Shown in pieces: positions 44,603-53,914 of a stretch of DNA of 64,000 nt. Location of the stretch: the NCBI RefSeq assembly GCF_001435995.1, contig NZ_AYYQ01000002.1, forward strand, positions 1 to 64,000, given 5' to 3'. This DNA comes from Apilactobacillus ozensis DSM 23829 = JCM 17196. GTDB lineage: Bacteria; Bacillota; Bacilli; Lactobacillales; Lactobacillaceae. The notes beneath the pieces were generated by a model. It was given only the letters and a program-made list of their open reading frames with translations, did no database searches and was not told the origin of the DNA. Made by a program: the position numbers and the translations under genes. Numbering within the stretch: the stretch's first letter is position 1; each line of letters begins with the position of its first letter.

Positions 44603-45448
44603 TTATTTTACCAAGTATAATTTATCATGAATTAAATCAAATGGTTTATGGTGCTTATTTAATGACTCAGTTTGTTTATTTTCTATTAAATCGGCCATTT
44701 TCCAGAACTTTTTTGAATTAGTTGCGCCATTTTTTTCTCCAATTACAATGAAATCAATGTCTCTATCTATTGACCTTATTTTATTTAAAATATCGACGTC
44801 AATTTCGATTCCATCTGGCGACCAACACATAATTATATAATCGATATCGTTTTTATATTTTTCAATAGCACTAAGGGCATCTATTTTTTCAACGTTGGTT
44901 AACAAATGTTTGCCAGTTTCGTTTTCATTAACCCATTCCATACTATCTGTAGCGATTATGTCTTGATTTAAGTTCCGTAATCCTTTAGAAATATAGCCAT
45001 TGCCGGCCATTATTTCCAATCCTTTTTTATTGTTTACATATTTGCTGATGTCATGAATAAAGGGGGCAGAAATGTATGCCCACATGCCATATTCGGTTTC
45101 TAAATAATCTCTAAATGATCTTAAGTCCTTATCTAATTTAGGTAAATTATCAGATAATTTGTTCCACAACCTATCGCCTTCGGGGTCGCCTTGTGCATAT
45201 TTAGAATTTACATATTCAAAAATGTGGTCTTGAATATCATCATTTAAAATTAAAGGTGGTAAATCTTGAGGAAGTTCGTTTTGTTTAATTAAGCGATTGG
45301 CCTCAATTATATTATTAACTAAAAATTTTATTTCTGGAAAATCCGCGTATATTTTTTGATAATTTTTTAGTCGTTCTATATACTTCGGCTCTGATTTTAT
45401 GATTTTGTTTTGTTTTTTTAATTTTTTTAATAGTTTTCGTTTATCCAT
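44603..45448 (-). CDS. SAM-dependent methyltransferase-like protein
   Basis: 281 residues. A basic N-terminus (MDKRKLLKKLKKQNK) precedes a Rossmann-like core. GLEIMAGNGYISKGL (143-157) resembles SAM motif I, with the acidic D168 in IATDSMEW as the ribose-binding position and IIMCWSPDG (205-213) in the place of motif IV. The substrate is unknown and activity is not certain, because motif I lacks the usual GxGxG. RBS AGGGG. The gene stands alone between a small RNA and amtB. Confidence 0.65.
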   Translation of the reverse strand: MDKRKLLKKLKKQNKIIKSEPKYIERLKNYQKIYADFPEIKFLVNNIIEANRLIKQNELPQDLPPLILNDDIQDHIFEYVNSKYAQGDPEGDRLWNKLSDNLPKLDKDLRSFRDYLETEYGMWAYISAPFIHDISKYVNNKKGLEIMAGNGYISKGLRNLNQDIIATDSMEWVNENETGKHLLTNVEKIDALSAIEKYKNDIDYIIMCWSPDGIEIDVDILNKIRSIDRDIDFIVIGEKNGATNSKKFWKMADLIENKQTESLNKHHKPFDLIHDKLYLVK

Positions 45449-45513
45449 AATTTTCCCCTAATATAAATTTGTTACTTATAATTCTATGTTAAAAGATAAT
45501 ATGTTGCAATTCA

Positions 45514-45530
45514 TGTCACTTTTAGTTACA
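45514..45530. promoter_or_regulatory. GlnR box upstream of amtB
   Basis: TGTCACTTTTAGTTACA matches the GlnR/TnrA consensus TGTNAN7TNACA exactly. It lies about 110 bases before the amtB start, and a TATAAT at 45601-45606 is the likely -10. Nitrogen control by GlnR is predicted. Confidence 0.75.
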
Positions 45531-45638
45531 TAATTTTGTGTTTTGAAACGTTCTCATTGGATTAATTTAACATTTTAGTATCTTTTTATAAAAACAATGT
45601 TATAATTTATAACATAAACTTAAAGGATGCGATATAAA

Positions 45639-46967
45639 ATGGATGTGGCAAGTACTGTTTTTATGTTTTTAGCTAGTATTTTGGTTTTATTTATGACGCC
45701 AGGCTTAGCATTTTTCTATGGAGGTTTAGTTTCTAGAAAAAATGTAGTAAACACAATGCTTTCGGTATTTTTCATTACAGGAATTTCAATTTTGCTTTGG
45801 ATATTAGTGGGGTACAGTTTATCTTTCGAAGGTGACTATTACGGCATGATTGGTAATTTTAAACACGTTTTTATGAATGGGATTGATTTAAATTCGCTTA
45901 CTACTTATAAAATTCCAACTAGTATTTATTCTATATTTGAAATGTTTTTTGCAATCATATCTCCAGCACTATTCGTTGGTGCGGTAGTAGGAAGAATTAA
46001 ATTCAAATTTTTAGCTTTATTTATAATCTTATGGTCGTTATTTATTTATTATCCAATGGTACACATGGTTTGGTCTACAAATGGGTTCTTAGCCAAATTA
46101 GGAACTTTAGATTTTGCAGGTGGAACGGTAGTACATATTAATGCCGGAGTAACTGCTTTCGTTCTTTCAGCATTTTTGGGACGTAGAATAAAGAAAAACT
46201 TGAACTCAAATAGTCATTATAACCTTCCATGGATTTTATTAGGAACCACTATTTTATGGATTGGCTGGTATGGATTTAATGCCGGATCTGCTTTTGGTTT
46301 GAACAATGTAGCCATGCAAGCGACCGTAACTACCACCGTAGCAGCTGCTGCATCTATGGTATCTTGGGTAATTTTAGATGTTATATTTGTTAAAAAGCCA
46401 CAATTAATAGGTGCTTGTACAGGAACTTTATGTGGTTTAGTGGGAATTACTCCTTCGGCAGGATATGTAACCGTTTTTGGATCATTTATAATTGGAATAT
46501 GTGCAACCTTAGCTAGTTATTTATTTGTAAATTATCTAAAGGCCAAAATTGGGGTTGATGATGCTTTAGATGCCTTTGGTTGTCACGGAGTTAGCGGAAT
46601 TTTGGGTAGTATCATGACTGGTTTATTTGCTACCAAGAGCGTTAACAGTGCAGTAATTCATAATGGATTATTCTATGGCGGTGGTTTTAAACTACTAGGC
46701 GTTCAAACTTTTGCTACAGTTCTAACAATTTTATTTGTTGCTATTTTTACAGCTATAATCATATTATTCCTTAAGTTATTCATGCCAATGCGTGTTAACC
46801 ACAAGGATGAAGTAGTTGGGCTAGATCGTAGTGAACATGGTGAAGATGCTGATTACACTGTTGAAATATCCGATGGTATCGATGAACGTAAAAGAGACAT
46901 GTACTTGCATTCAGATGAATTTCAAGGTCAGTTTGCACAACTTAATTCGCATTCAAAAAATCATTAA
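45639..46967 (+). CDS. amtB: Ammonium transporter
   Basis: 442 residues from ATG 45639; the ATG at 45627 sits directly on the RBS. Eleven or so membrane helices. The pore histidine pair is visible as H166 (GGTVVHINAG) and H316 (DAFGCHGVSG), with the family segments FYGGLVSRKNVVNTM and WIGWYGFNAGSAFG. The C-terminal tail (EVVGLDRSEHGEDAD) is the site where PII proteins act in relatives; no glnK is adjacent. Upstream GlnR box indicates nitrogen regulation. Confidence 0.93.
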   Translation: MDVASTVFMFLASILVLFMTPGLAFFYGGLVSRKNVVNTMLSVFFITGISILLWILVGYSLSFEGDYYGMIGNFKHVFMNGIDLNSLTTYKIPTSIYSIFEMFFAIISPALFVGAVVGRIKFKFLALFIILWSLFIYYPMVHMVWSTNGFLAKLGTLDFAGGTVVHINAGVTAFVLSAFLGRRIKKNLNSNSHYNLPWILLGTTILWIGWYGFNAGSAFGLNNVAMQATVTTTVAAAASMVSWVILDVIFVKKPQLIGACTGTLCGLVGITPSAGYVTVFGSFIIGICATLASYLFVNYLKAKIGVDDALDAFGCHGVSGILGSIMTGLFATKSVNSAVIHNGLFYGGGFKLLGVQTFATVLTILFVAIFTAIIILFLKLFMPMRVNHKDEVVGLDRSEHGEDADYTVEISDGIDERKRDMYLHSDEFQGQFAQLNSHSKNH

Positions 46968-46973
46968 TAACTC

Positions 46974-47006
46974 TAAAAGCTTTACATAAATATATGTAGG
47001 ACTTTT
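46974..47006 (+). terminator. Weak terminator after amtB
   Basis: AAAAG and TACAT pair with ATGTA and CTTTT, with small internal loops, ahead of a short T-rich stretch. Confidence 0.45.
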
Positions 47007-47071
47007 AATTTGTTCTTAATTAGCTTAATATTCTATATTGTATGTAATAAAAAGCGTTGAAGGTGAAATTT

Positions 47072-48025
47072 TTGAATAAAAAGCTAAAACATATATTAAT
47101 TGGAATTTTGAGTGTCGTTATTATTTTAGGAGTATTACTTTTTGGGGCGGGAATGTACTTTTATAATGTCGCAGTAGTACCTTCACAAAAAAGTTTTATA
47201 TCTAACAAACCCGTTGCTAAATCATCTCCACTGTATCCTGGAGAACAATGGTATAAAAACGATGCCCATAAAATTTTATGGACCCAAAAATCAGTAGGCG
47301 GCAATTTAAAATTAGATGCTAATTTTATTCCAGCTAACCAAAAAACTAATAAAACTGTAATTGTTGCACATGGTTTTATGGGAAATAAAGAGAAAATGGC
47401 CCCATACGCCTATATGTTCCACAAAATGGGCTATAATGTCTTAACTCCTGATACTCGTGGTCAAGGTAAGAGTGAGGGAAACTATATTGGTTATGGATGG
47501 CCAGACCGTTTAGACTATATTAAATGGATGCATAAAGTCATTAATTACACTGGTAAAGATTCTAAACTTTTTATGTTTGGTGTTAGTATGGGCGGAGCCA
47601 CTACTATGATGGTTTCAGGTGAAAGGGTTCCTTCACAACTTAAGGGCTATATTGAGGATTGTGGATACACAAGTATTACGGACGAATTAAACTATCAAGC
47701 TCAGCAATTATATAGTTTGCCAGCATTTCCTAGATGGCCGTTAATACCTATTTTGAGTGGTATTACACATGTTAGAGCGGGTTACAGTATGTACGACGGT
47801 TCTGCTTTAAAACAAGTTAAAAAGAATTACTTACCAATGATGTTCATACATGGTTCAAAGGATACCTTTGTGCCAACTAAAATGGTTTATCCATTATATC
47901 AGGCTAGTCGTGGACCTAGAGAACTATTGATCATTAAAAATGCTAAACATGCGTCATCATATCAGACTAATCCGAAGTTATATACTGATAAAGTTAAACA
48001 ATTTATCAATAAATACATGCATTAA
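47072..48025 (+). CDS. Membrane-anchored alpha/beta hydrolase
   Basis: 317 residues from TTG 47072, with GAAGGTG spaced 6 bases upstream. An N-terminal membrane helix (about 6-30) anchors an extracellular alpha/beta hydrolase. Catalytic triad: Ser in FGVSMGGAT, Asp in HGSKDTFVP and His in KNAKHASSY. The oxyanion segment VAHGFMGNKEKMAPYAYMF precedes it. It resembles BD-FAE/YqkD-type esterases with unknown substrate. A short gap separates it from rny. Confidence 0.82.
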   Translation: MNKKLKHILIGILSVVIILGVLLFGAGMYFYNVAVVPSQKSFISNKPVAKSSPLYPGEQWYKNDAHKILWTQKSVGGNLKLDANFIPANQKTNKTVIVAHGFMGNKEKMAPYAYMFHKMGYNVLTPDTRGQGKSEGNYIGYGWPDRLDYIKWMHKVINYTGKDSKLFMFGVSMGGATTMMVSGERVPSQLKGYIEDCGYTSITDELNYQAQQLYSLPAFPRWPLIPILSGITHVRAGYSMYDGSALKQVKKNYLPMMFIHGSKDTFVPTKMVYPLYQASRGPRELLIIKNAKHASSYQTNPKLYTDKVKQFINKYMH

Positions 48026-48105
48026 AATCTTTTAACGATTTAAAATCGTACTATTTTAATAGTATAATTAATCCTGTTAATATTATTTAGGAAGGAGGAG
48101 ATGGA

Positions 48106-49683
48106 TTGGCACAAACAAGTATTTTGTTATTATTAGGTTTAATTAGTGTTGTTTGTGGAATTATTTTCGACAAAAGACAAATTAATCAAAAAATTAAAAA
48201 ATCTAAGCAAGCGGCTAAAAATTATTTAGTTCAAAATGATAAAGATGTAAAAAAACAATGTTCGACACTTATTCACGAAAGTAAGCAAGAAACTGAAAAG
48301 TATCGTTTAAGTACACAAGAAGACATTGATTATCAGGCTAAAGAAAACGATAACCGTCAGCAAAGAATCGAGCAAAGAGAGCGCTATTTGTCGCAAACTA
48401 AAAAGCGTTTGATGGATTATTCTGAATACCTTAAGGAACAAGAAACAGCGAATGATAATGTTCAACAAGAACTAGATAATTTAAAAAATGAGGCAGAATC
48501 ATTATTGTCACAGCGAGCATCTTTACTAGAAAATCAAAGTCAAACTAGTAAAAGTGAGGCTAGGGAAAGCATTATTAATGCAGCTAAGAACGAATTAAGT
48601 CGTGAAAAAGACGTTGAAGTTCGTTATCAAAATGAAGAGATTAGGGCTAATGCTAAGAAAATAGCTAATGATTTAATTATTGATTCAATTCAAAGAGGGC
48701 CCAAAGATGAGCCACGTAATCATATTGATAAATCGATTTTATTGCCAAATGGTGATATCAAATTAAAATTAATTATGCATGATGAGCAATGCCTTAGAAT
48801 TATCGAATCATTAACGGGAACTGATTTGATTTTTGATGAACGCGATCCACTTTTGCTACAAATTGCGACACATGATCCAATTCGTAGAGAAATAGCTAGA
48901 AATGTCTTAGAAAAATTAATTATTTCTCGTCAAATAACTCCTAATGGAATTGAAAAACAAGTAAGCATTTCTACCCAAGATGTGCATAATGAATTAAGAG
49001 CAGTTGGTGAACATGCTGCTCGTATTCTCAATCTTAAGCACATTAATCCTGATTTATTAAAGATATTAGGTAAACTTAAGTTTAGAACCAGTTATGGTCA
49101 AAATGTTTTATCACATTCGATTGAAGTAGCTCAAATATCTGGAATCTTAGCATCTGAACTAGGTTTAAATGTTAGTTTAGCTCGCAGAGCAGGCTTGTTT
49201 CATGATATTGGTAAGGCTATTGACCATGAAATTGATGGGACACATGTGGAACTTGGGGTTGATTTAACAACAGCCTTCAATGAGGATGCAGTAGTTATTA
49301 ATGCGATTGCTTCTCATCATGGGGATGTTGAACCAACTAACTTAATTTCAAAATTAGTGGCTACAGCGGATGCCATTTCTGGAGCACGTCCTGGTGCTAG
49401 AAGTGAGTCAGTTGAAGAATATGTAAATCGATTGAAGAGCTTAGAGCATATAGCTAATGAACAAAGTGGTGTTAAAGAAAGCTATGCAATCCAAGCTGGT
49501 CGTGAAATTAGAATTATTTTGAACCCTGAATTAGTTGATGATAATCAAAGTAAAAAAATTACTAATGATGTAAAGAATAGGATTGAATCTGAGTTAGTAT
49601 ACCCTGGTAAAATTAAAGTTACTACGATTAGAAAACTAAGAGCAGTTCAGTATGTTGGTAAACGTAAAAAAATAGCTAAATAA
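48106..49683 (+). CDS. rny: Ribonuclease Y
   Basis: 525 residues. Endoribonuclease that starts mRNA decay at the membrane. N-terminal membrane helix (about 4-20), a long charged coiled coil (about 25-185), a KH domain (about 210-270; VSISTQDV follows) and an HD domain whose metal residues include HD in LFHDIGKAIDHEIDG and H in ASHHGDVEP. TTG start with GGAGG 7 bases upstream. Length is normal. A bidirectional terminator follows. Confidence 0.95.
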   Translation: MAQTSILLLLGLISVVCGIIFDKRQINQKIKKSKQAAKNYLVQNDKDVKKQCSTLIHESKQETEKYRLSTQEDIDYQAKENDNRQQRIEQRERYLSQTKKRLMDYSEYLKEQETANDNVQQELDNLKNEAESLLSQRASLLENQSQTSKSEARESIINAAKNELSREKDVEVRYQNEEIRANAKKIANDLIIDSIQRGPKDEPRNHIDKSILLPNGDIKLKLIMHDEQCLRIIESLTGTDLIFDERDPLLLQIATHDPIRREIARNVLEKLIISRQITPNGIEKQVSISTQDVHNELRAVGEHAARILNLKHINPDLLKILGKLKFRTSYGQNVLSHSIEVAQISGILASELGLNVSLARRAGLFHDIGKAIDHEIDGTHVELGVDLTTAFNEDAVVINAIASHHGDVEPTNLISKLVATADAISGARPGARSESVEEYVNRLKSLEHIANEQSGVKESYAIQAGREIRIILNPELVDDNQSKKITNDVKNRIESELVYPGKIKVTTIRKLRAVQYVGKRKKIAK

Positions 49684-49720
49684 AAAAGTAACTCCAAAAC
49701 GTCAAAGGAGTTACTTTTTT
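49682..49720. terminator. Bidirectional terminator, rny and 5'-nucleotidase genes
   Basis: AAAAAAGTAACTCC pairs with GGAGTTACTTTTTT around an 11-base loop. Confidence 0.9.
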
Positions 49721-51255
49721 ATTATTTTAAAATTATGATTATTTTCAGCTTTTATCAGCTTATGATATTTTAAATATTCAGCAATCACTTGACTCATCGG
49801 AGTTGGGTCACTTTTTATGACTTTTGCATCATTGAACATTGGAAAATGCCCACCACCAGAGGCTCGGTATTGATTCAAAACGATTTTTAACTTTTGATTT
49901 TTAGTAATATTTTTTCCGTGATAAGTTATTTTTTCCACACGTTCGCCAACCGGTTTACTAACATTAATTGTATAATCAATGCCTTCATACATATCATAGT
50001 TATAGTGTCTAGCTTTAGGATATAAGAAATTAGGATTAACTATAATTTTATTATTATCAACCGCGAAATAGTTGGCACTAATTTCAATGGCCTTTTTTAA
50101 TTCACTACCATTAATTTCTAAGACAGATAAGGAATTAGGATAGACGTAATTAGTTATAATGTTGCGCATGGTGATAGGATTTTCAAATCCATGAGCTTCA
50201 TTATTAAAAAGTGCGGTAGCCGATATATCCACGCCCATTTTATCCATTTGAACTTTTTGGACAAACTGAATAAAACTATTTTTATTTAATCTGACTTCAA
50301 ATGGGTTACTGAATTTCATACACCCATCAATTTTAGCTAGAGGTTTATCTAACCACTGATTTAATTGATTTTGAATTGGTGTCACTTGTTTTTTAATGCG
50401 AGCATCTAGAGTGTAATCACCAGTGGAAATTAATTCAGCGTTGCTACTGGTTACTTTATGTTCTTTGTTAACGTTCAAAGTTATTTTGCCTACATATTGG
50501 CCTCTACGACCTTCTTGAACGATTGGGACGCCAAATAATTTGCCAGACATTTTACGGTGTTGATGTCCCGTTATTAACGCATCAATGCCTTTAACTTCTT
50601 TTAGTAGTTGATAACTTTCATTTTCTCCAGAAAACTTTTCCGTTAAATTTCCTTTTAAATCACGTTCAAAACCACCGTGATAGCTAACTATAATAACGTC
50701 AGCTTCTTTTTTCATAATTGGTATGTATTTTTTGGCAGCTTGTACTGCTGAAACAATTTTTAAGCCATTTAAATTTCCATAATTAGCCCACTTATTAGTT
50801 CCTTGTGTAGTTAAACCTAAAAAACCGACCTTAACTCCGTTAATACTTTTGATATTATAGGCTGTGCCAAAAGCAGGTTCATCTTTTTCATTTAAAATAT
50901 TAGCACATAAAAATTTACGATTAGATTCTTTAATCGTATTTTTAAGGTAATTAATTCCGTAATTAAATTCGTGATTGCCTAAAATTCCATAATCATAATC
51001 CATTAGGTTAAAAACGTCATCAATTTGTTTTGGTGAAGTTTGATTTAAAACCTTTGCTATGTAATACGCAAGTGGTGATCCTTCTAAAAAATCTCCATTA
51101 TCAATAGTTACCACATTATCTAATTTTTTTTTCAAATCTTTTAGACAACTAGCAACTTTTAGCATCCCAAAGGGCATTTCTTCATTATTTTTTACGTAAT
51201 TAGTAGGAAAGATAAAACCATGTGTATCGCTTGTAGTTAAAATGTTTATTTTCAT
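49711..51255 (-). CDS. Bifunctional metallophosphatase/5'-nucleotidase (YunD-like)
   Basis: 514 residues without a signal peptide or wall anchor, so cytoplasmic. The metal-binding motifs are DTHGFIFP near the N-terminus, DNGDFLEG, GNHEFNYG and YHGGFE, with GHQHRK further on. The C-terminal 5'-nucleotidase domain (about 290-505) has NQYRASGGGHFPMF, the substrate stacking region. It dephosphorylates nucleotides or related 2',3'-cyclic compounds; the substrate is not predictable. RBS AGGGAG. Confidence 0.88.
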   Translation of the reverse strand: MKINILTTSDTHGFIFPTNYVKNNEEMPFGMLKVASCLKDLKKKLDNVVTIDNGDFLEGSPLAYYIAKVLNQTSPKQIDDVFNLMDYDYGILGNHEFNYGINYLKNTIKESNRKFLCANILNEKDEPAFGTAYNIKSINGVKVGFLGLTTQGTNKWANYGNLNGLKIVSAVQAAKKYIPIMKKEADVIIVSYHGGFERDLKGNLTEKFSGENESYQLLKEVKGIDALITGHQHRKMSGKLFGVPIVQEGRRGQYVGKITLNVNKEHKVTSSNAELISTGDYTLDARIKKQVTPIQNQLNQWLDKPLAKIDGCMKFSNPFEVRLNKNSFIQFVQKVQMDKMGVDISATALFNNEAHGFENPITMRNIITNYVYPNSLSVLEINGSELKKAIEISANYFAVDNNKIIVNPNFLYPKARHYNYDMYEGIDYTINVSKPVGERVEKITYHGKNITKNQKLKIVLNQYRASGGGHFPMFNDAKVIKSDPTPMSQVIAEYLKYHKLIKAENNHNFKIIKK

Positions 51256-51346
51256 TTAGTCACTCCCTGCTAAATAAGATTGTTAGTAAAATTATAATCT
51301 TATTTTAAGGTCGTGTAAATTTATTTATTCACTACTTTTATGAGAA

Positions 51347-51379
51347 AATGTTTAAGGAATGTTTAAATAAATAAACATT
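51347..51379. promoter_or_regulatory. Repeated AATGTTTAA sites upstream of spx
   Basis: AATGTTTAA occurs at 51347-51355 and 51358-51366, and AATGTTTA (51358-51365) is inverted as TAAACATT (51372-51379). Possible operator for the spx-like gene; the binder is unknown. Confidence 0.35.
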
Positions 51380-51487
51380 ATGAACTAATTACTTTATTTA
51401 TGATACTATTGAAGTAGTCAATATTACGTATTTTTTGTAAGTAAATTGACATTATATCGTTTTTTTAACGATTGAGGAGTGATAAGT

Positions 51488-51886
51488 ATGTTGAATCTTT
51501 ATGTAGCACCTAGTAGTGCATCAAGTCGTAAAGCTAGAGCTTGGTTAAAAGCTCACAATATAGCATTTAAGGAAAGAAACATTAATTCCAATCCTCTAAA
51601 TGTGGATGAGATTAAGCAAATACTTCGTCTAACTGAAAATGGCAGTGAAGACATTATTTCTACTCGTTCAAATATTTTTAAAAAACTAAACTTAGACTTA
51701 GATGAATTATCATTGTCTGAATTAGTCGATTTGGTGGTTAAATATCCTGATTTGATTAAACGTCCAATCATTTTTGATGATAAACGTTTGGAAATTGGAT
51801 ACAATGAAGAAGAAATCCGTCGATTCTTACCTAGATCTGTGCGTGAAGCTGAACTTCGCGAACTAGAATCACAGCTAGGAGCTTAA
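51488..51886 (+). CDS. spx: Spx-family regulator lacking the redox CxxC
   Basis: 132 residues from ATG 51488, with GAGGAG 8 bases upstream. An ArsC/Spx fold that in other Firmicutes binds RNA polymerase alpha and redirects transcription under oxidative stress. The N-terminal site reads APSSASSRKARAW where Bacillus Spx has SPSCTSCRKARAW, so both redox cysteines (positions 10 and 13) are serines. The alpha-binding region including KRPIIFDDKRLEIGYNEEEIR is kept. It probably acts independently of thiol oxidation, with control through level or proteolysis; this is inference. Confidence 0.88.
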   Translation: MLNLYVAPSSASSRKARAWLKAHNIAFKERNINSNPLNVDEIKQILRLTENGSEDIISTRSNIFKKLNLDLDELSLSELVDLVVKYPDLIKRPIIFDDKRLEIGYNEEEIRRFLPRSVREAELRELESQLGA

Positions 51887-51913
51887 TCTAAAACTTAATA
51901 ATGAACTTTTAAT

Positions 51914-51947
51914 GAAGTGCTAACTATGTTTAGTTAGTGCTTTTTTT
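51914..51947 (+). terminator. Terminator after spx
   Basis: AAGTGCTAACTA pairs with TAGTTAGTGCTT (two G-T wobbles) and is followed by a T run. Confidence 0.75.
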
Positions 51948-51985
51948 ATTTTTAGTTTAAAATTATCATTAGGGAGTTGAGTAAT

Positions 51986-52786
51986 TTGATTAAATTAATT
52001 GCTTTGGATTTAGATAATACTTTATTAAATTCAAATAAAAATATTAGTGAGCGTAATGAAAAAGTTTTAAAAGAACTCCATGCAAATGGAATTAAAGTAG
52101 TGCTTTGCACAGGCCGTCCAATCAATGCGGTTTGGCGTTATGTTGAACAATTAGACTTATTAGGGCCCAATGATTATACTGTAACTTTTAATGGTGGTAT
52201 GGTGATTAAAAATGCTACCAAAGAGGTTTTGTTTCAAGATAGTTTAAAGTTAAAAGGTTTTAAATTAATTCACGATTTTGCGAAGGCTAATAATTTACCA
52301 TTAGATGTATTAGATTTTAAACAAGTTTATTCATTAACTGATTTAGTGAAATCTGATTATAAAGAAGTTTTGAATGCTAATTTAAAATTTGTTAACGCTA
52401 AATTTGAGGAACTACCTAATCAAAAATACAGTAAGGCTATTATGTCAGCAAGTGCTGAAAAATTAGATAGTGTAAGAAGTACAATGCCTGATGATATTAA
52501 AAATAATTACCACATTGTCCGTTCACAGCCTCAAATTATGGAATTTTTAAAGCCAAGTGTAAATAAAGCAAATGGACTGGAACATCTTTTGCGTAAATTA
52601 GATTTAGATTTTAATAATTTAATGACCTTCGGCGATGCTGAAAATGATATAGAAATGCTACAAGCGGCTAAACTGGGGGTAGTGATGGATAATGCCAAAG
52701 ATAATATCAAAAAAATAGGTAATGATACTACACTTGATCATGATCAAGATGGGGTGGCTTACTATTTAGAAAAATATTTTAAATAA
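51986..52786 (+). CDS. Cof-type HAD hydrolase (sugar-phosphate phosphatase)
   Basis: 266 residues from TTG 51986 (MIKLIALDLDNTLLN); AGGGAG is 9 bases upstream but abuts the earlier TTG at 51977. HAD motif I is ALDLDNTLL with the nucleophile Asp, motif II CTGRP, motif III a Lys around 193, and motif IV FGDAENDIEML. The C2-type cap places it in the Cof family. It probably dephosphorylates small phosphorylated metabolites; specificity unknown. Confidence 0.9.
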   Translation: MIKLIALDLDNTLLNSNKNISERNEKVLKELHANGIKVVLCTGRPINAVWRYVEQLDLLGPNDYTVTFNGGMVIKNATKEVLFQDSLKLKGFKLIHDFAKANNLPLDVLDFKQVYSLTDLVKSDYKEVLNANLKFVNAKFEELPNQKYSKAIMSASAEKLDSVRSTMPDDIKNNYHIVRSQPQIMEFLKPSVNKANGLEHLLRKLDLDFNNLMTFGDAENDIEMLQAAKLGVVMDNAKDNIKKIGNDTTLDHDQDGVAYYLEKYFK

Positions 52787-52819
52787 AAAAGATGTCTAGC
52801 TTACACTAGACATCTTTTT
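52785..52819. terminator. Bidirectional terminator, HAD and nucleoside hydrolase genes
   Basis: AAAAAAGATGTCTAG pairs with CTAGACATCTTTTT around a 6-base loop. Confidence 0.9.
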
Positions 52820-52828
52820 GTGTTGTTT

Positions 52829-53791
52829 TTATTTATTATTTTTGAATAGGGTAGTTAAGTATTCCATGAATGTAGCTAGATATCTGTCTTTTTCAACTTG
52901 AATAGCCACACTTACGGAAGGATTAGCATCACTTAATCTTGCAGTATCACCAATTGTACGGCCATATTTTTCTTTGTCAGAATTTACAACCATATCAATA
53001 TCTAAGGTAGTGGCAAATGATGGATCACATGCAATTCCAACTGCTAATGGATCATGTAATGAACAACCGCCAAGTTCAGGATACATTTCATCATAAATAT
53101 TAATGTAGTAATCTACAATATCGGCAAATTTTTCACCAGCAGCAGTGCCTAAATCTCTCCATTGCTGAGTTTCTTTTTTAGTTAGTAGGGTTCTTAAAGT
53201 AACATCTAAACCAACCATAGTATCATGTAATTTATTTGTGAATACATAGTTAGCAGCTTCAGCATCTTGTTGAATGTTAGCTTCTGCAAATGGTGTCACG
53301 TTACCAGGTACGGTTAAAGCACCACCCATTAAAGTTACATTGCCAATTAAATCGGCTATTTCAGGGTCTTTTTTCAAAGCTGCAGCCAAATTAGTTAATG
53401 GTCCGGTAGGAATAATAGTTAAATCCTTACCCCATTTACGAGCAGCTTCGATAAAGAAATCAACTCCTGATTCTTTTTCAGGTTTTCTTTGTGGTTCTGG
53501 CAAATCAACTTCACCGATACCATTTTTACCATGAATGTGAGCGGAAACGGGCATTACATCAAAATGGTCTGTCATTTCCGAATGCGATTCACCTATGTAA
53601 ACAGGTACATCCGTTGCGCCTAATAATTCTAAAATTTTCAAAGAGTTTTTAGCAGCTTGTTCTACTACAACGTTACCATAGGAACTAACTATTCCTACTA
53701 AATCAGCATTAGGAGCAGCGACTGCATAAGCAATTGCCATTGCGTCGTCTACTCCTGTGTCCAAGTCTAAAATTAACTTTTTATTTGCCAT
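52829..53791 (-). CDS. Ribonucleoside hydrolase (IunH/Rih family)
   Basis: 320 residues from ATG 53789-53791. Cleaves nucleosides to ribose and base, supplying ribose to RbsK. The Ca2+-binding signature DLDTGVDDAMAIAYA is at the N-terminus, with IPTGPLTNLAAALK, VTLMGGALTVPGNVTPFAEANIQQD and CSLHDPLAVG completing the family pattern. RBS GGGG at 11 bases. No base transporter is adjacent. Confidence 0.92.
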   Translation of the reverse strand: MANKKLILDLDTGVDDAMAIAYAVAAPNADLVGIVSSYGNVVVEQAAKNSLKILELLGATDVPVYIGESHSEMTDHFDVMPVSAHIHGKNGIGEVDLPEPQRKPEKESGVDFFIEAARKWGKDLTIIPTGPLTNLAAALKKDPEIADLIGNVTLMGGALTVPGNVTPFAEANIQQDAEAANYVFTNKLHDTMVGLDVTLRTLLTKKETQQWRDLGTAAGEKFADIVDYYINIYDEMYPELGGCSLHDPLAVGIACDPSFATTLDIDMVVNSDKEKYGRTIGDTARLSDANPSVSVAIQVEKDRYLATFMEYLTTLFKNNK

Positions 53792-53884
53792 AATCCAAAG
53801 AACCCCCAAATAAATATGTTTGAACATGTAATAACATGTTAGCTGTATTATATTGCTAAATTAGAAAAACTTAAAGTATAAAAT

Positions 53885-53914
53885 AAAAAAGGTCGTCCTT
53901 AAACGACCTTTTAT
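53885..53914 (-). terminator. Terminator after the DUF915 gene
   Basis: AAAAGGTCGT pairs with ACGACCTTTT around a 6-base loop. Confidence 0.85.

Noticed and set aside
51361..51379. GlnR box upstream of spx (TGTTTAAATAAATAAACA)
   Set aside because: The spacing is one base too long and the fifth position is T instead of A.
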